From MED-G105 sp050331095 (GTDB lineage: Bacteria > Pseudomonadota > Alphaproteobacteria > Caulobacterales > Parvularculaceae), in the NCBI GenBank assembly GCA_050331095.1, contig JBHJHE010000024.1, forward strand, positions 1-64,000: 64,000 nt of DNA, in the 5' to 3' direction. Positions 1 through 9,700 of the stretch are shown piece after piece. A program made the translations under genes and the position numbers. Below the pieces are notes generated by a model. That model was not told where the DNA came from. It did not search any database and saw nothing but the letters and a program-made list of their open reading frames with translations. Every line of letters starts with the position of its first letter. Position 1 is the stretch's first letter.

Positions 1-2
1 TC

Positions 3-314
3 TTCGCGGCCCAGGAGAGGTTCATAAACACGCTTCTGCATTTGTTCGGATTTCTGTCGTTGCCGATCCTCTCCTCGTGCATCGTCGGCCGCGCGTTCCG
101 GAACTTCGAAGCGCGCGCGTCGATCGTCGGGGTCGTCGCCGGCGTGGCTCTCTATGCGATCCTCAGTTTCGTCTGGACGCCCGTCCACTACATCCACGCG
201 ATGTTCATCACGCTGGCGTTCTGCGTCGCAACCTCGCTCGGCGTGAACGCGCTCGTCTTCGGCAAGCGCGCAATGCTGACGATCGGCGCGCCGGCACCGA
301 GCGCAGCGGAATAG
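3..314 (+). CDS. C-terminal end of a sodium/solute symporter (SSS family), cut by the window edge
   Basis: The reading frame is open from the left edge (frame beginning at base 3) to a TAG at 312-314, so only about the last 103 residues are visible. They contain three hydrophobic segments (FGFLSLPILSSCIVG, then a stretch ending ALYAILSFVW, then IHAMFITLAFCVATSLG) separated by short basic loops. This matches the last helices of SGLT-like sodium/sugar symporters, and the sugar specificity is inferred from the GH97 gene that starts 11 bases downstream with its own AGGGA ribosome site. The two genes look like one transcription unit. Family assignment rests on this short tail alone, so another multi-helix carrier is possible. 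Confidence 0.6.
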   Translation, partial: FAAQERFINTLLHLFGFLSLPILSSCIVGRAFRNFEARASIVGVVAGVALYAILSFVWTPVHYIHAMFITLAFCVATSLGVNALVFGKRAMLTIGAPAPSAAE

Positions 315-325
315 GGAGATAAGTA

Positions 326-2368
326 ATGACGGCTAGGAAGGTTTTCTCGTTAAGGCGTTCGGCGGCGCGATGGTCGTGGTTCGTCGCGGCGGCCGCGGCG
401 ATCGGGTGCGCCGAGGGCGGCGCCGCTGCGGACGAAACGTCCGCTCCAGGCGGTCCGGACGCATCGTCGTGGTCCGTGGCGTCGCCGGACGGATCGCTCA
501 ACTTTCGGATCCGAAAGAACGATGCGGGCGGCTTCGAATACGCCGCGGCTCTCGACGGTCGATCCGTCCTCGGCTGGTCGGCGCTCGGGCTTGAAACAAC
601 GCTCACGAACAGCCGTGCGCCTGATGAGCCGATCGTCAGCGACTTCAGCGCCACGGCGTCCGTCGTCAGCGTCGAGCCGGCTGAGATCGCCGAAGACTAT
701 GTGATGCTCACGGGCAAACGCCGCGAGAACGCCGCCCGGGCGAACGAGTTGCGCCTGTCGCTCGTCGATGATGAAACCGACCGGCGGCTGCGCCTCGACG
801 TGCGCGCCTTCGACGAGGGCTTCGCCTTCCGTTACGTTTTGACGGAGCCCGATATTCTCCAACACTGGCTCACAAGCGAGGCGACGAGCTTTAACGTCGG
901 CCCTGATGGGACGCACTGGGGCCAGCCCTACGATTTCCCCACGACCTATCAGCCGGCGTACGAGACGCCGTGGACGAAAGGCGTGCCGACGGGGACAAGC
1001 GTGACCGGCGAGGGCACGGGCTGGGGCTTTCCGTCGCTCTTCGAAACGGCTGCAGGCGACTGGCTTCTCATCCACGAAAGCAATGTCGGCCTTCAGGACC
1101 ATGGATCGCACCTCGCCGCCGACGCCGCGGACGGCGTCTATGTCGTCGCGCCGCCGCTAGAAGAAAGCGGGATGGGCTTTGGGCGGAACATCGCGGCGGC
1201 GACGCCGCCCTGGCCCATGCCCTGGCGGGTGGGGATCGTCGGGGACGAGCTCGCCGACATCGTGGAGAGCAATCTTGCGTTCCATGTCAGCGATCCGAGC
1301 CGAATTGAAAACACGGACTGGATCAAACCGGGCCTCGCCTCCTGGAGCTGGGCGACGGACCATGCGAGCTCGAGGGACCTCGGCAAGCTGAAAAACTTCA
1401 TCGACCTCGCCGCTGAAATGGGCTGGCCTTACTCCCTCATCGACGCCAACTGGAACACGATTTCCGACACGTCGATGGAGGATCTAACGACGTACGCCAA
1501 TGAGCGCGGCGTCGGGCTGACCTTCTGGTACAATTCGGGCGGCCGCCACAATGTCGTGACCGAACAGCCGCGCAACGTCATGTCGGACCCGGAGCGCCGG
1601 CGCGCCGAGTTCGACAAGCTGAAGCGGCTCGGGGCCAAGGGCGTCAAGGTCGACTTCTTCCAGAGCGACAAGCAGGACGTCATGAATCTCTACCTTGAGA
1701 TTCTGGGGGACGCCGCCGAACGCGAGATGCTCGTCATCTTTCACGGCTCGACGATGCCGCGGGGCTGGGCGCGCACCTGGCCCAACTTGATGTCGATGGA
1801 ATCCGTCATCGGCGCGGAGTTCTACACGTTTCCGTCAGACCGTAATTATACGGATCTTGCGCCCTACCAGAACGCGGTGCTGCCGTTCACGCGCAATGTC
1901 ATTGGGTCAATGGATTATACGCCGGTGATCTATTCGCCGCAAATGATCGAACGGCGGACGACGAACGGCCACGAAACGGCGCTCGCTGTGGTGTTCGAGT
2001 CAGGCGTGCAGCACATCGCCGATTCGGCGGAAAGCCTGCGCGCCCTTCCTGCACCGTATAAGGACTTTTTCGGTCGCCTGCCGGCGGCCTGGGACGAGAC
2101 GCGGTTCGTCGCCGGCTATCCCGGCGACCATGTCGTCATCGCCCGGCGAAAGGGCGAGCAATGGTTCGTCGGCGGCCTAAATGGCGCCGGCGAGGCGAAG
2201 GATTTGTCGCTCGATCTGTCCTTCGTCGCAGACGGCGCGCTCGCCGGAACGCTTCTCCATGACGGCGAGACCGGCCGGGAGTTCGCATCGTCGCGGCTAG
2301 AGGCGGACCCCGGCGAAATCGCGATAACGCTCGCTCCTTATGGCGGCTTCGCGCTGATCGTCGAATAG
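326..2368 (+). CDS. Glycoside hydrolase family 97 alpha-glycosidase (SusB-like)
   Basis: This 680-residue exported enzyme should release alpha-linked glucose or galactose from oligosaccharides in the periplasm. The N-terminus has a basic region, a hydrophobic core and a possible lipobox ending at Cys28 (AAIGC). An N-terminal beta-sandwich typical of GH97 follows (WSVASPDGSLNFRI near residue 50), then the TIM barrel (WSWATDHASSRD, WPYSLIDANW) and a C-terminal beta domain. The motif GVKVDFF places Asp443 where retaining GH97 members keep their nucleophile, and LMSMESVIGAE is the next conserved block. Inverting members use glutamates instead, so a retaining alpha-galactosidase type is my inference. 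Length is normal for the family. The neighbours are a probable sugar symporter upstream and a convergent GH36 alpha-galactosidase. Confidence 0.92.
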   Translation: MTARKVFSLRRSAARWSWFVAAAAAIGCAEGGAAADETSAPGGPDASSWSVASPDGSLNFRIRKNDAGGFEYAAALDGRSVLGWSALGLETTLTNSRAPDEPIVSDFSATASVVSVEPAEIAEDYVMLTGKRRENAARANELRLSLVDDETDRRLRLDVRAFDEGFAFRYVLTEPDILQHWLTSEATSFNVGPDGTHWGQPYDFPTTYQPAYETPWTKGVPTGTSVTGEGTGWGFPSLFETAAGDWLLIHESNVGLQDHGSHLAADAADGVYVVAPPLEESGMGFGRNIAAATPPWPMPWRVGIVGDELADIVESNLAFHVSDPSRIENTDWIKPGLASWSWATDHASSRDLGKLKNFIDLAAEMGWPYSLIDANWNTISDTSMEDLTTYANERGVGLTFWYNSGGRHNVVTEQPRNVMSDPERRRAEFDKLKRLGAKGVKVDFFQSDKQDVMNLYLEILGDAAEREMLVIFHGSTMPRGWARTWPNLMSMESVIGAEFYTFPSDRNYTDLAPYQNAVLPFTRNVIGSMDYTPVIYSPQMIERRTTNGHETALAVVFESGVQHIADSAESLRALPAPYKDFFGRLPAAWDETRFVAGYPGDHVVIARRKGEQWFVGGLNGAGEAKDLSLDLSFVADGALAGTLLHDGETGREFASSRLEADPGEIAITLAPYGGFALIVE

Positions 2369-2375
2369 CGAACGG

Positions 2376-2396
2376 GCCGCCGCCTCAAGCGGCGGC
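2376..2396. terminator. Possible bidirectional hairpin between convergent GH97 and GH36 genes
   Basis: An 8-bp perfect stem (GCCGCCGC / GCGGCGGC) with a CTCAA loop lies in the 16-base gap between the two convergent stop codons and overlaps the last GH36 codons. There is no T tract on either strand and part of the stem encodes Ala codons, so it may only be coincidence. Confidence 0.3.
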
Positions 2397-4529
2397 GACG
2401 TCGAACACGAGGCACGTCTGCGGGCGCAAGAGCGGAACCTGCAGACCGACATGCATCAGCATCGCGCCGTCGGCGTCGTAGCCGTCGGCGACAAGCTCGG
2501 AGTTCTCCAGCCAGTGCGGCGGGGGCGTCGCGATCCTCGTCGGCCAGATGAGGCGGATTTTGTACTCGGTATCAGGATCAAGCCCGTCGAAGCGAAGAAC
2601 GTCCGGCGTCACCGTCGGCGTCGAGCCCGTCAGCGCGTAGGAGAAGAGCGCGGCGCGCCGGTCTTTCGCGACGACGCCGACGGCGTTGCGCCACGCCGGG
2701 CCTTCGAGGCGAACGAAATCGCCGCCATGGATCAGTTCGCGATGCTTCTTGTAGAGCGCAAAGGCTTCTTTCAGTTCGGCGCGGTCCGTCGCGCTCATCG
2801 CCAGAAGGTCGGCCTCGACGCCCATATGGCCGAAAAGCGCCGTGCCCGCGCGCAAGCCTATGCTCAGGACGCGCCCGGTGATGTGGCAGTCCCGCGGGCC
2901 CACATGGGCGCCGAGCACGCTTAAGGGCAGAAAGTAGGACGCGCCGCGCTGGATCAGTTGCCGGTCGAGCGCGTCGTTCGAGTCCGAGGTCCAGACGCGG
3001 TCCGTTCGCTCAAGCACGCCGTAGTCGATCCGGGCGCCGCCGGACGAGCAGCTCTCGATCTCGAGCGCCGGCCACTTTGCGCGGATGCGGTCGATCAGGG
3101 CGTAGACAGCTCTCGTTTGCGCGTGGGTCGCCGGCGCGCCGACGGCGCCGCCCGGATGGTTGAGGTCGCGGTTCATGTCCCATTTCAGATACGAGATACC
3201 CGGATTTTCCGTTAGCAGCGCGTCCAACTGATTGAAGATGCGCTCGAAGGCCTCAGGCCGGGTAAGATCGAGTACGAATTGATGCCGCGAGGGCGTGTCG
3301 GCGGCGGGCGGGGCGGCGAGGATCCAGTCCGGGTGCTCCCTGAAAAGATCGCTGTCGGCGTTCGTCATCTCCGGCTCGACCCAGAGGCCGAACGCCATGC
3401 CCTTCGCGTTGACGCGCGCGACCAGCGGTCCAAGGCCGTTCGGATAAACGTCCGCGTCCACGGTCCAATCGCCGAGCCCCGCCCGCTCGTGGCGGCGGCC
3501 CTTGAACCAGCCGTCGTCGAGAACGAAGCGCTCGACGCCGAGGTCCGCGGCGGCGTCTACGAGTTTGTCGAGCGTCGCTGCGTTGTGGTCGAAGTAAATC
3601 CCCTCCCAGGTGTTGTAGTGGATTGGCCGCGGCCGGCCGGCGAGGCGCGCATCGGCGAGGCGATTGCGGTAATAGTCATGGAAGCCCCGCGACATGGCGG
3701 TCAGCCCATCCGCGGCGTAGCGGAGATAGAGCGGCGGCGCGTCGTATGTCGCGGCCGGAGCGAGCCGTATTTCTCCGGGTGAGAACCATTCCGCCGCCTG
3801 AAGGACGACGCGGCCGTCGGCGAGGGCGTCGACGCGCAATTGGTGGTTGCCGCTCCAGCCGAGATGAACGCCGAGACAGGCGCCGGCGTTTTCGCGCGTT
3901 TCATTCGTACACAGAATGAATCCTGGAAATCGATCGTGAGAGGTTCGCCCACGGCGGTTTTCGACGACGAAGCCGCCCTGGCGCAGGGGCGCGCGTTCAG
4001 TTTGAAACTCTCCCGCCCAGCGTCCGGAGAACGAGAGAACCTCCGTCAGTTCCGGCGGCGCCTGAAGGCACGCCGCGGGCGCGCGCTCGACGATGAGCGT
4101 CGTCGCGCCTGCGTTCTCATAAGTCGTATCTATGCGAATGACGTCGTCGCCTCGGCCGATTTCGAACCGATGGATGGCGCGAACGCCGTTCGCGTCGTCC
4201 GCGCACTCGACTTCGATGCGGCTCGCGTCGTCGCGCACGGCGACGGTCTTCAACGTGGGCGCCCAGCACCGCCCGTCCCGATGCGCGGCGAAGCCGACGG
4301 GGCCCATGAACCCAACGCCCGGCTCGCCGGCGAGCGTAACGGGCGGCTCGACGAGCGGGCTGCCGGGCGCGCCTTGCCGCGCGCGCAGACGGTCGACGCG
4401 CGCCCCGTCGGCGCCGTCGCGCAGTCGCGGGCCGAGATAAGCGACGCGCGGGGAGGCGCCGACGGGCGCGTCGAGGAGAAGGCTCGCGCCGGCGCCGTGA
4501 AGGAAGAAGTAACGGGATGCGTCGTCCAT
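2385..4529 (-). CDS. Glycoside hydrolase family 36 alpha-galactosidase
   Basis: This 714-residue enzyme hydrolyses alpha-1,6-galactosides such as melibiose or raffinose-type sugars. It has the full GH36 layout: an N-terminal beta-supersandwich, a TIM barrel with FVLDDGWFKGRR and FGLWVEPEM, the nucleophile motif KWDMNR (Asp451) and the acid/base motif WTSDSND (Asp516), then a C-terminal beta domain. Length agrees with bacterial GH36 (about 720). No signal peptide is visible, so it probably acts in the cytoplasm. The ATG at 4529 has no obvious Shine-Dalgarno sequence. Together with GH97 and the symporter it forms a small alpha-galactoside island separate from the uronate genes. Confidence 0.95.
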   Translation of the reverse strand: MDDASRYFFLHGAGASLLLDAPVGASPRVAYLGPRLRDGADGARVDRLRARQGAPGSPLVEPPVTLAGEPGVGFMGPVGFAAHRDGRCWAPTLKTVAVRDDASRIEVECADDANGVRAIHRFEIGRGDDVIRIDTTYENAGATTLIVERAPAACLQAPPELTEVLSFSGRWAGEFQTERAPLRQGGFVVENRRGRTSHDRFPGFILCTNETRENAGACLGVHLGWSGNHQLRVDALADGRVVLQAAEWFSPGEIRLAPAATYDAPPLYLRYAADGLTAMSRGFHDYYRNRLADARLAGRPRPIHYNTWEGIYFDHNAATLDKLVDAAADLGVERFVLDDGWFKGRRHERAGLGDWTVDADVYPNGLGPLVARVNAKGMAFGLWVEPEMTNADSDLFREHPDWILAAPPAADTPSRHQFVLDLTRPEAFERIFNQLDALLTENPGISYLKWDMNRDLNHPGGAVGAPATHAQTRAVYALIDRIRAKWPALEIESCSSGGARIDYGVLERTDRVWTSDSNDALDRQLIQRGASYFLPLSVLGAHVGPRDCHITGRVLSIGLRAGTALFGHMGVEADLLAMSATDRAELKEAFALYKKHRELIHGGDFVRLEGPAWRNAVGVVAKDRRAALFSYALTGSTPTVTPDVLRFDGLDPDTEYKIRLIWPTRIATPPPHWLENSELVADGYDADGAMLMHVGLQVPLLRPQTCLVFDVAAA

Positions 4530-4644
4530 AGGATCGTTTGGGTCTGAGGGCCCGCCGGGGGCGCCGCGCCAAAACTCAAGCGCGCTACGCCATAAGGCGG
4601 CCGGGCCGGCGGAGCAGGAAGGGCGCGATCTGACGAGCGGCGCC

Positions 4645-4701
4645 CCGATGATTCAACGGTTTGAAGGTCCTTGCGAGAAGGACCGTACCACAAATCATCG
4701 G
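4645..4701. repeat. 57-base imperfect inverted repeat (long hairpin)
   Basis: Outer arms CCGATGATT (4645-4653) and AATCATCGG (4693-4701) are perfectly complementary over 9 bp. Inner arms GGTCCTT (4666-4672) and AAGGACC (4678-4684) give a 7-bp stem around a GCGAG loop. The middle can also pair as ACGGT (4656-4660) with ACCGT (4682-4686), an alternative fold. It lies 116 bases upstream of the GH36 start codon. It could be an operator pair, a leader-RNA structure or a small dispersed repeat. There is no T tract, so it is not a standard terminator. Confidence 0.55.
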
Positions 4702-4927
4702 CGAATCGCGCCACATGCGATCGCTTGCGCGGCTGGCGAGTCTGGCTTTCGGCCGATCTTCAGCGCCGACGTCGTCGCCTATCTTGTTGGTGACGAGCGC
4801 GAATGGATCAACGGCCGGGACCCTCACGCCAAAGGAACGATCTGCTGAGCCTTGGCGCTTGAAGCGGCGACGCGTGGCGGCCGACCCGAGGAGAATTGAC
4901 GCGCGCGCCTATTTCATACTAGTCCGT

Positions 4928-4940
4928 AAGATATTGTCTT
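4928..4940. promoter_or_regulatory. Candidate TetR-family operator upstream of tetR
   Basis: The 13-base near-palindrome AAGATATTGTCTT (five of six pairs match) lies 41 bases upstream of the tetR start codon. TetR-family regulators commonly bind such sites to repress themselves and a linked efflux operon. The assignment rests on position and symmetry only. Confidence 0.3.
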
Positions 4941-4981
4941 GGCGGCGCTGATGTCCGCTTGAAGTCGATGGACGGATGATA

Positions 4982-5581
4982 ATGGCTGGCCGCCCGAGAA
5001 CATTCGACGAAGACGCGATGTTGGAAGCCGCGATGCGGCGTTTCTGGCTTTGCGGCTACGCCGGGACGCGGCTTGACGACGTCGCCGCGGAGGCGGGCGT
5101 GACGAAGCCCAGCCTTTATCTCGCGTTCGGAGGTAAGGACGCGCTCTATGAGAAGGCGTTGTCGCGTTACGCTTCCAAGTACACGGAGAAATTGCATGAG
5201 GCGTTCGACGCGGCCCCGTCGCTCAGCGCTGCGGTCGAGGCGTACTTCCGATTCATCGCGTCGGTGTTGACCGACGACGCTTATCCCAAGGGCTGCCTGC
5301 GGGTGCGGGCGATCGCCGAACTGTCGTCGGACAATCCCGATCTCGCGGCCGCCGCTGTTCGTCACCGGCGCGCGAGCCGGGACGCGCTCCTGAAGCGCTT
5401 CAGCGCCGAACTGGAAGACCCGGATCGGGCGGAGAATCTCGCCGACCTTGTCGTGATGTTGGGCGAGGGCCTCGCGCTGACGGCCAAGGCGGGCGCGACG
5501 AAACGTCAAATTCACAAACACGCCGCATACGCTGCCGGCGTAATCGGCGCCTCGTTGATCCGAGAGAAAGACCTATCCTGA
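4982..5581 (+). CDS. TetR/AcrR-family transcriptional regulator of the efflux operon
   Basis: About 199 residues. The N-terminus MAGRPRTFDEDAMLEAAMRR and the helix-turn-helix around TRLDDVAAEAGVTKPSLYLAF are typical of TetR DNA-binding domains. The rest is a helical ligand-binding domain. I chose the ATG at 4982, which begins the canonical AGRPR motif, over the one six bases earlier. The stop codon overlaps a possible ATG of the next frame (TGATG at 5579-5583), so the regulator is likely co-transcribed with the RND genes. It would be expected to repress the pump until a drug-like or bile-like ligand binds. The ligand cannot be read from sequence. Confidence 0.9.
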   Translation: MAGRPRTFDEDAMLEAAMRRFWLCGYAGTRLDDVAAEAGVTKPSLYLAFGGKDALYEKALSRYASKYTEKLHEAFDAAPSLSAAVEAYFRFIASVLTDDAYPKGCLRVRAIAELSSDNPDLAAAAVRHRRASRDALLKRFSAELEDPDRAENLADLVVMLGEGLALTAKAGATKRQIHKHAAYAAGVIGASLIREKDLS

Positions 5582-5637
5582 TGATCTCGCTGGACCGGCG
5601 TTCCCATCGACGCGCTCGCGGCTCCGGAAGGCCGCGC

Positions 5638-6714
5638 ATGCGCCCCGCCATGGCGCTCGCCGCCGTTCTTGCGTTTGGTGGGGCATTGGGATCCGCATAC
5701 GCGCAAGGCCCTGTCGCCGTGGTCGTCGAAGAGGCGCGCCGTGAGACGATCAGCGACACGATCGAAGCGATCGGTCCGCTGCGCGCCAACGAAATGGTCG
5801 AAATCACGGCGCTGATGACTGAACGCGTCGCGCGCATAGGCTTCGACGACGGCATGAGGGTCAGGGCCGGCGACGTGCTGGTCGAGTTCGCCCGCGGCGA
5901 GGAGAACGCCCGCCTCGCCGAGGTGCGCGCCGCGCGCCGGGAAGCCGACGCAGAGCTCGCCCGCTCGCGCCAGCTCGCGACGCGCAACGCCGCCTCCGAC
6001 ACCGAACTCGCCGAGCGCCGGCGGGCCGCCGAGGTGGCGGCCGCGCAGGAGAGCGCGATCGCGGCCCAGATCGCGGATCGCGTCATCACGGCCCCCTTTC
6101 ACGGGGTCGTCGGCATCCGCACGATCAGCGTCGGCTCGACCGTCGCGCCCGGCGACGTAATCACCCGGCTCGTCGACGACAGCGTCATGAAGCTGGATTT
6201 CTCCGTACCCGCGCCGTTTCTGACGCAGATTGCGCCGGGGTCCATGGTCGAGGCGACGACGCGAGCGTTCGGCGACAAGGCTTTTCGCGGCGAGATCGCC
6301 TCCATCGACAGCGTCGTCGATCCCGTCACCCGAACCGTTCTCGTCCGCGCGCTGATCCCCAACGAAGACCGGCTCCTGCGGCCGGGGCTGCTCATGGAGA
6401 TCGACCTGATCGCGAACCGCCGCGCCGCGATCGTCGTCGACGAGCGCGCGCTCATCCCGGAGGGCGAAGAACAATTCGTCTACGTTGTAAGTTCCGGACC
6501 CGATGGCGCCTTGACCGCGGAACGGCGGAGAATCGAGACCGGCGCGCGCCGCGTCGGCGAAATCGAGGCGCTGTCGGGACTTGCGCCCGGCGACCGCGTC
6601 GTCGTCGAGGGCGCGATCAAGTTGCGTCCCGGCGCGCCGGTGACCCTGCAGGACGGTCCCGATCAGGCGGAGGCGGCCGCAACGCGCAAGGCTGACGCGC
6701 GCTCGAGAGGTTGA
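5638..6714 (+). CDS. RND efflux periplasmic adaptor (membrane fusion protein)
   Basis: About 358 residues. It bridges the inner-membrane pump and the outer-membrane channel. After a signal peptide (MRPAMALAAVLAFGGALGSAYA) come the barrel-sandwich half motif (VEITALMTERVARIGFDDG), a helical hairpin rich in Ala, Arg and Glu, the second lipoyl half (ITAPFHGVVGIRTISVGSTV), and beta-barrel and membrane-proximal domains. I prefer the ATG at 5638 because GGAAGG lies six bases upstream and the signal peptide becomes normal. An ATG at 5581, overlapping the tetR stop, would add 19 residues. The gene ends six bases before the pump gene. Confidence 0.9.
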   Translation: MRPAMALAAVLAFGGALGSAYAQGPVAVVVEEARRETISDTIEAIGPLRANEMVEITALMTERVARIGFDDGMRVRAGDVLVEFARGEENARLAEVRAARREADAELARSRQLATRNAASDTELAERRRAAEVAAAQESAIAAQIADRVITAPFHGVVGIRTISVGSTVAPGDVITRLVDDSVMKLDFSVPAPFLTQIAPGSMVEATTRAFGDKAFRGEIASIDSVVDPVTRTVLVRALIPNEDRLLRPGLLMEIDLIANRRAAIVVDERALIPEGEEQFVYVVSSGPDGALTAERRRIETGARRVGEIEALSGLAPGDRVVVEGAIKLRPGAPVTLQDGPDQAEAAATRKADARSRG

Positions 6715-6720
6715 AGAGCC

Positions 6721-9700
6721 ATGCTTCTCTCCGATGTTTCGGTAAAAAGGCCGGTCGTCGCGACCGTTATGTCGATCGTCCTCGTACTATGCGGGATCGT
6801 CGCCTTTCAGTTGCTGCCGCTCCGTCAGTACCCGGATATCGATCCGCCCGTGGTCTCGGTTGAGACCCTTTACCCGGGAGCGTCGGCCGCTGTCGTCGAG
6901 CGTCGGATCACGGAGCTGATCGAAGAGCGCATCGCCGGGGTCGAGGGCATCGAAACGATCGAGTCCGTCAGCGAAGACGGGGAGTCGACGGTCACCGTCA
7001 CGTTCTACACCGGACGCGACGTCGACGCCGCCGCCAACGACATCCGCGACCGCGTCTCCGGCGTTCTCGACGACCTGCCCGTCGAGGCCGACCCGCCGGA
7101 CATCTCCAAGGTCGATTCCAACCAGGACGTCATCATGTGGCTCAATCTGATCGGCGAGGGGATGACCGTTCCTGAGCTGACGGATTATGCGGACCGGTAC
7201 CTTGTCGACCGGTTCTCCGCACTGGACGGCGTCGCGCGCGTCAGGATCGGCGGCCAGCAGAGTTACGCCATGCGCATCTGGCTCGACCGGAAGGCGATGG
7301 CGGCGAGCGACGTCACCGTGTCGGACGTTGAGGCGCGCCTGCGCGCCGAGAACGTGGAACTGCCGGCGGGAAGCATCGAATCCTCGTCGCGCGTCCTCAC
7401 CGTTCGCCTCGACAGGGCGTTCCGGACCGCGGAGCATTTCGCCGCGCTCGTGCTCTCGGAGGGCCGCGACGGGTACGACCTGCGCGTCGGCGACGTCGCG
7501 CGCGTGGAGCTAGGCACCGTGGAGGACCGAACGTTCTTCCGCGGCAACACCGTGCCGCAAGTGGGGCTTGGCGTTATCCGTCAGTCTACGGCTAATACGG
7601 TCGCCGTCGCCAAGGCGGCGAAGGACGAAGCCGCAGCGATCAACCCGAACCTCCCCGACGGCATGTCGATCGAACAGTCGTACGATACGTCCGTGTTCGT
7701 CGAAGGGGCGATTAATGAGGTCTACAAGACGCTGTTTCTCGCGATCGGCCTCGTGATCATCGTCATTTTCGTCTTTCTAGGCAGCGCCCGGGCGATGTTG
7801 ATCCCCGCCGTGACCGTGCCGGTGTCGCTCGTCGGGGCCTTTTTCGCCATGTATCTCCTCGGCTTCTCGATCAACCTTCTGACGCTCCTCGCGCTCGTGT
7901 TGGCGATTGGGCTCGTCGTCGACGACGCCATCGTCGTTCTGGAGAACATCTACCGGCGGATGCAGGAGGAGAACGAGACGCCTCTTGTCGCGGCTTACGA
8001 GGGATCGCGCCAGGTCGCCTTCGCCGTCATCGCGACGACCGTCGTCCTGATTTCGGTTTTTGCGCCGATCGCCTTTCTTCAGGGCGATATCGGCCGCTTG
8101 TTCTCCGAGTTCGCGCTCACCATCGCGGCTGCGGTCGCCATTTCGAGCTTCGTCGCCCTGTCCTTGTCGCCGGCCCTCGCGTCAAAAGTCCTGAAACCCC
8201 GGATCGAAGCGTCGCCTCTGACGACGAAGCTTGATGGCGCTTTCGATCGTATACGGAATGCATACGCCAGCGTCCTGAAGCGACTGATGAAGGCCCCGGC
8301 GATCGGCATGGCGATCATTCTTGTCGGTTTCGCCGGCGCGTTCGGCGCTATCCGGCTTCTGCCGTCAGAGTACGCCCCGCAGGAGGATCGCGGCGCGTTC
8401 TTCGTTCTCGTCAACGGTCCCGAGGGCGCGAGTTTCGACTATATGGAAACCTATATGGACGAGATCGAAGCTCGGATGATGCCCTATGTGGAGAAGGGGG
8501 AGATCCAGCGGCTTCTGGTCCGTACGCCGCGCAGTTTCGGCAACTTCGAGTCCTTCAATACGGGCATTGTCATCTGTGTCTTGAGCGACTGGTCCGAACG
8601 GCGCAGCGGCTTCGTGATGATGGACGAGATCCGAGGGCGGCTCGCCGACCTGCCGGGCGTGCGCGCGTTCCCCGTGATGCGCCAGGGCTTCGGCGCGTCC
8701 GTGCGGAAGCCGGTTCAGATGACCATCGGCGGCGGCGACTGGAGCGCGCTCGCCGAATGGCGGGACGCGCTCGTGAGCGCCATCGAAGAAACGGGATTGG
8801 CCCTCGATGGTCTTGACTGGGACTATAAGGAGACGGCGCCGCAATTGCGGGTCGATATCGACTACAATCGCGCCGCCGAGCTCGGCGTCTCCGTCGGCGA
8901 TATCGGACGCACGCTCGAAACGATGCTCGGATCGCGCCGCGTCACGACCTTCCTGTCTGACGGCGAGGAGTACGACGTGATCCTTGAAGGCGAGCGGGAC
9001 GTTCAGCGGACCCCTGACAATCTGACCAACATCTATGTCCGGTCGGAACGATCGGGTGCGCTCATTCCCCTGAGCAATCTCGTCAGCGTTCGCGAGACGG
9101 GCGGCTCGTCGACCCTCAACCGCTACAATCGGGTGCGGGCGATCACGCTCGAGGCGAACCTCGCCGACGGCGAAACGCTCGGCGAGACGCTTCAGCGCCT
9201 CGCGGCGCTGGCGCGCGAAACCCTGCCGCCCCAGGCGATCATCGACTTCAAGGGTCAGTCCCTCGATTTGCGCCAGGCCGGCTCGTCCATGGCGTTCATC
9301 TTCGCCTTTGGGGTCCTCATCGTCTTTCTCGTCCTGGCGGCGCAGTTCGAAAGCTGGCGCCATCCGTTCGTCATCATGCTGTCGGTGCCCATCGCCATGC
9401 TCGGCGGTCTTCTCGCGCTGATGCTCACGGGCCAGACGCTCAATCTCTACAGCCAGATCGGCCTTCTGATGCTGGTTGGCCTCGCCGCCAAGAACGGCAT
9501 CCTGATCGTCGAGTTCGCGAACCAGCTCCGCGACGATGGCCGGGACTTCGATGACGCCCTGTTCGAAGCGTCCCTCGTCCGTTTCCGGCCGATCGTCATG
9601 ACCGGGGTGACGACGGTGGCCGGATCGATCCCGCTCATTCTCTCGAGCGGCGCCGGGGCGGAGACGCGCTTCGTGATCGGCGTCGTGGTGGTGGGCGGGG

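Larger units (their letters stand above)
4530..4981. other. Intergenic region between divergent GH36 and tetR
   Basis: About 450 bases without a convincing gene. Short open frames here have no family resemblance and no ribosome site. The stretch holds a long imperfect inverted repeat (4645-4701) and a small palindrome near tetR (4928-4940). It should contain the promoters for both flanking genes, but I cannot place -35/-10 boxes with confidence. Confidence 0.6.

Noticed and set aside
4585..4827. 80-codon minus-strand frame between GH36 and tetR
   Set aside because: No family resemblance and no ribosome site, and it spans the long inverted repeat.
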